This document shows, piece by piece, positions 5,114-5,210 of a stretch of DNA of 5,210 bases. A model generated the notes under the pieces. The model was given only the letters and a program-made list of their open reading frames with translations, was not told the DNA's origin and did not search any database. Location: contig JAATGE010000013.1 in assembly GCA_015654825.1 (NCBI GenBank), positions 1 to 5,210 of the forward strand, given 5' to 3'. This DNA comes from Rhodospirillales bacterium. Its GTDB lineage: Bacteria; Pseudomonadota; Alphaproteobacteria; Acetobacterales; Acetobacteraceae. The position numbers were made by a program, and so were the translations under genes. How positions within the stretch are numbered: the first letter of the stretch is position 1; every line of letters starts with the position of its first letter.

Positions 5114-5210
5114 TCACTCCGCGGCCAGCCGCGACGCCGTCGCGGACGGATGCAGTTCGCGTCCAAGAATGCCTTCCGCGCTGCGCGTAACGATTTCGTC
5201 GACGAACACC
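5114..5210 (-). CDS. exbB: MotA/TolQ/ExbB proton channel family protein, C-terminal fragment
   Basis: Only the last 31 codons before a TGA stop (5114-5116) are in the window; the gene continues beyond 5210. The visible tail begins VFVDEIVTRSAEGIL, then turns polar and Ala/Arg-rich, and ends LAAE. This resembles the cytoplasmic helix after the third membrane segment in MotA/TolQ/ExbB proteins, where an EGIL-type motif is common. Context supports the call strongly: a proton-channel subunit is expected directly upstream of exbD and tonB, and the spacing to exbD is 52 bp. The family forms a pentameric inner-membrane channel that couples the proton-motive force to TonB or TolA through an ExbD/TolR dimer. 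No transmembrane segment or channel residue is visible here. A second minus-strand frame is also open in these bases, with a stop nearer exbD, but it gives an Arg-rich peptide without family resemblance. The assignment therefore rests on motif and neighbourhood. Confidence 0.62.
   Translation of the reverse strand, partial: VFVDEIVTRSAEGILGRELHPSATASRLAAE

Overview
The window reads as one stretch of a GC-rich alphaproteobacterial chromosome, with every well-supported gene on the minus strand, so transcription runs from the right edge (5210) towards the left. The gene families (ExbB/ExbD/TonB of the alphaproteobacterial type, a Porin_5-like barrel), the strong GC bias and the style of the palindromic spacers suggest Acetobacteraceae or a close relative. 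That assignment is inference, partly from memory of similar spacers, not from a search.

Layout in transcription order: the C-terminal tail of a probable MotA/TolQ/ExbB proton-channel protein (5114-5210, cut by the window edge); exbD (4657-5061); a tonB-like energy transducer (3969-4652, re-started from an upstream ATG); a 91-bp spacer with two tandem perfect hairpins; a 580-residue putative outer-membrane porin (2135-3877); a 211-residue periplasmic coiled-coil protein of unknown function (1496-2131), only 3 bp after the porin stop; a 142-bp spacer with a 66-bp AT-rich nested palindrome; a SurA/parvulin-like peptidyl-prolyl isomerase (496-1353); and a small secreted two-cysteine protein (144-467). 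The last 143 bases hold a 15-nt half copy of the AT-rich repeat and possibly the end of a convergent plus-strand gene, which is weakly supported.

Together the genes look like a self-contained envelope machine. ExbB-ExbD harvests the proton gradient in the inner membrane, TonB carries the energy across the periplasm, and the barrel is the likely outer-membrane client. The prolyl isomerase would be a dedicated chaperone for the barrel, and the coiled-coil and small cysteine proteins would be periplasmic accessories. The porin is not a classical TonB-dependent receptor: no plug domain is apparent. That makes TonB-energised (or TonB-tethered) transport through a porin-type barrel the most interesting hypothesis here. 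The substrate cannot be read from the sequence.
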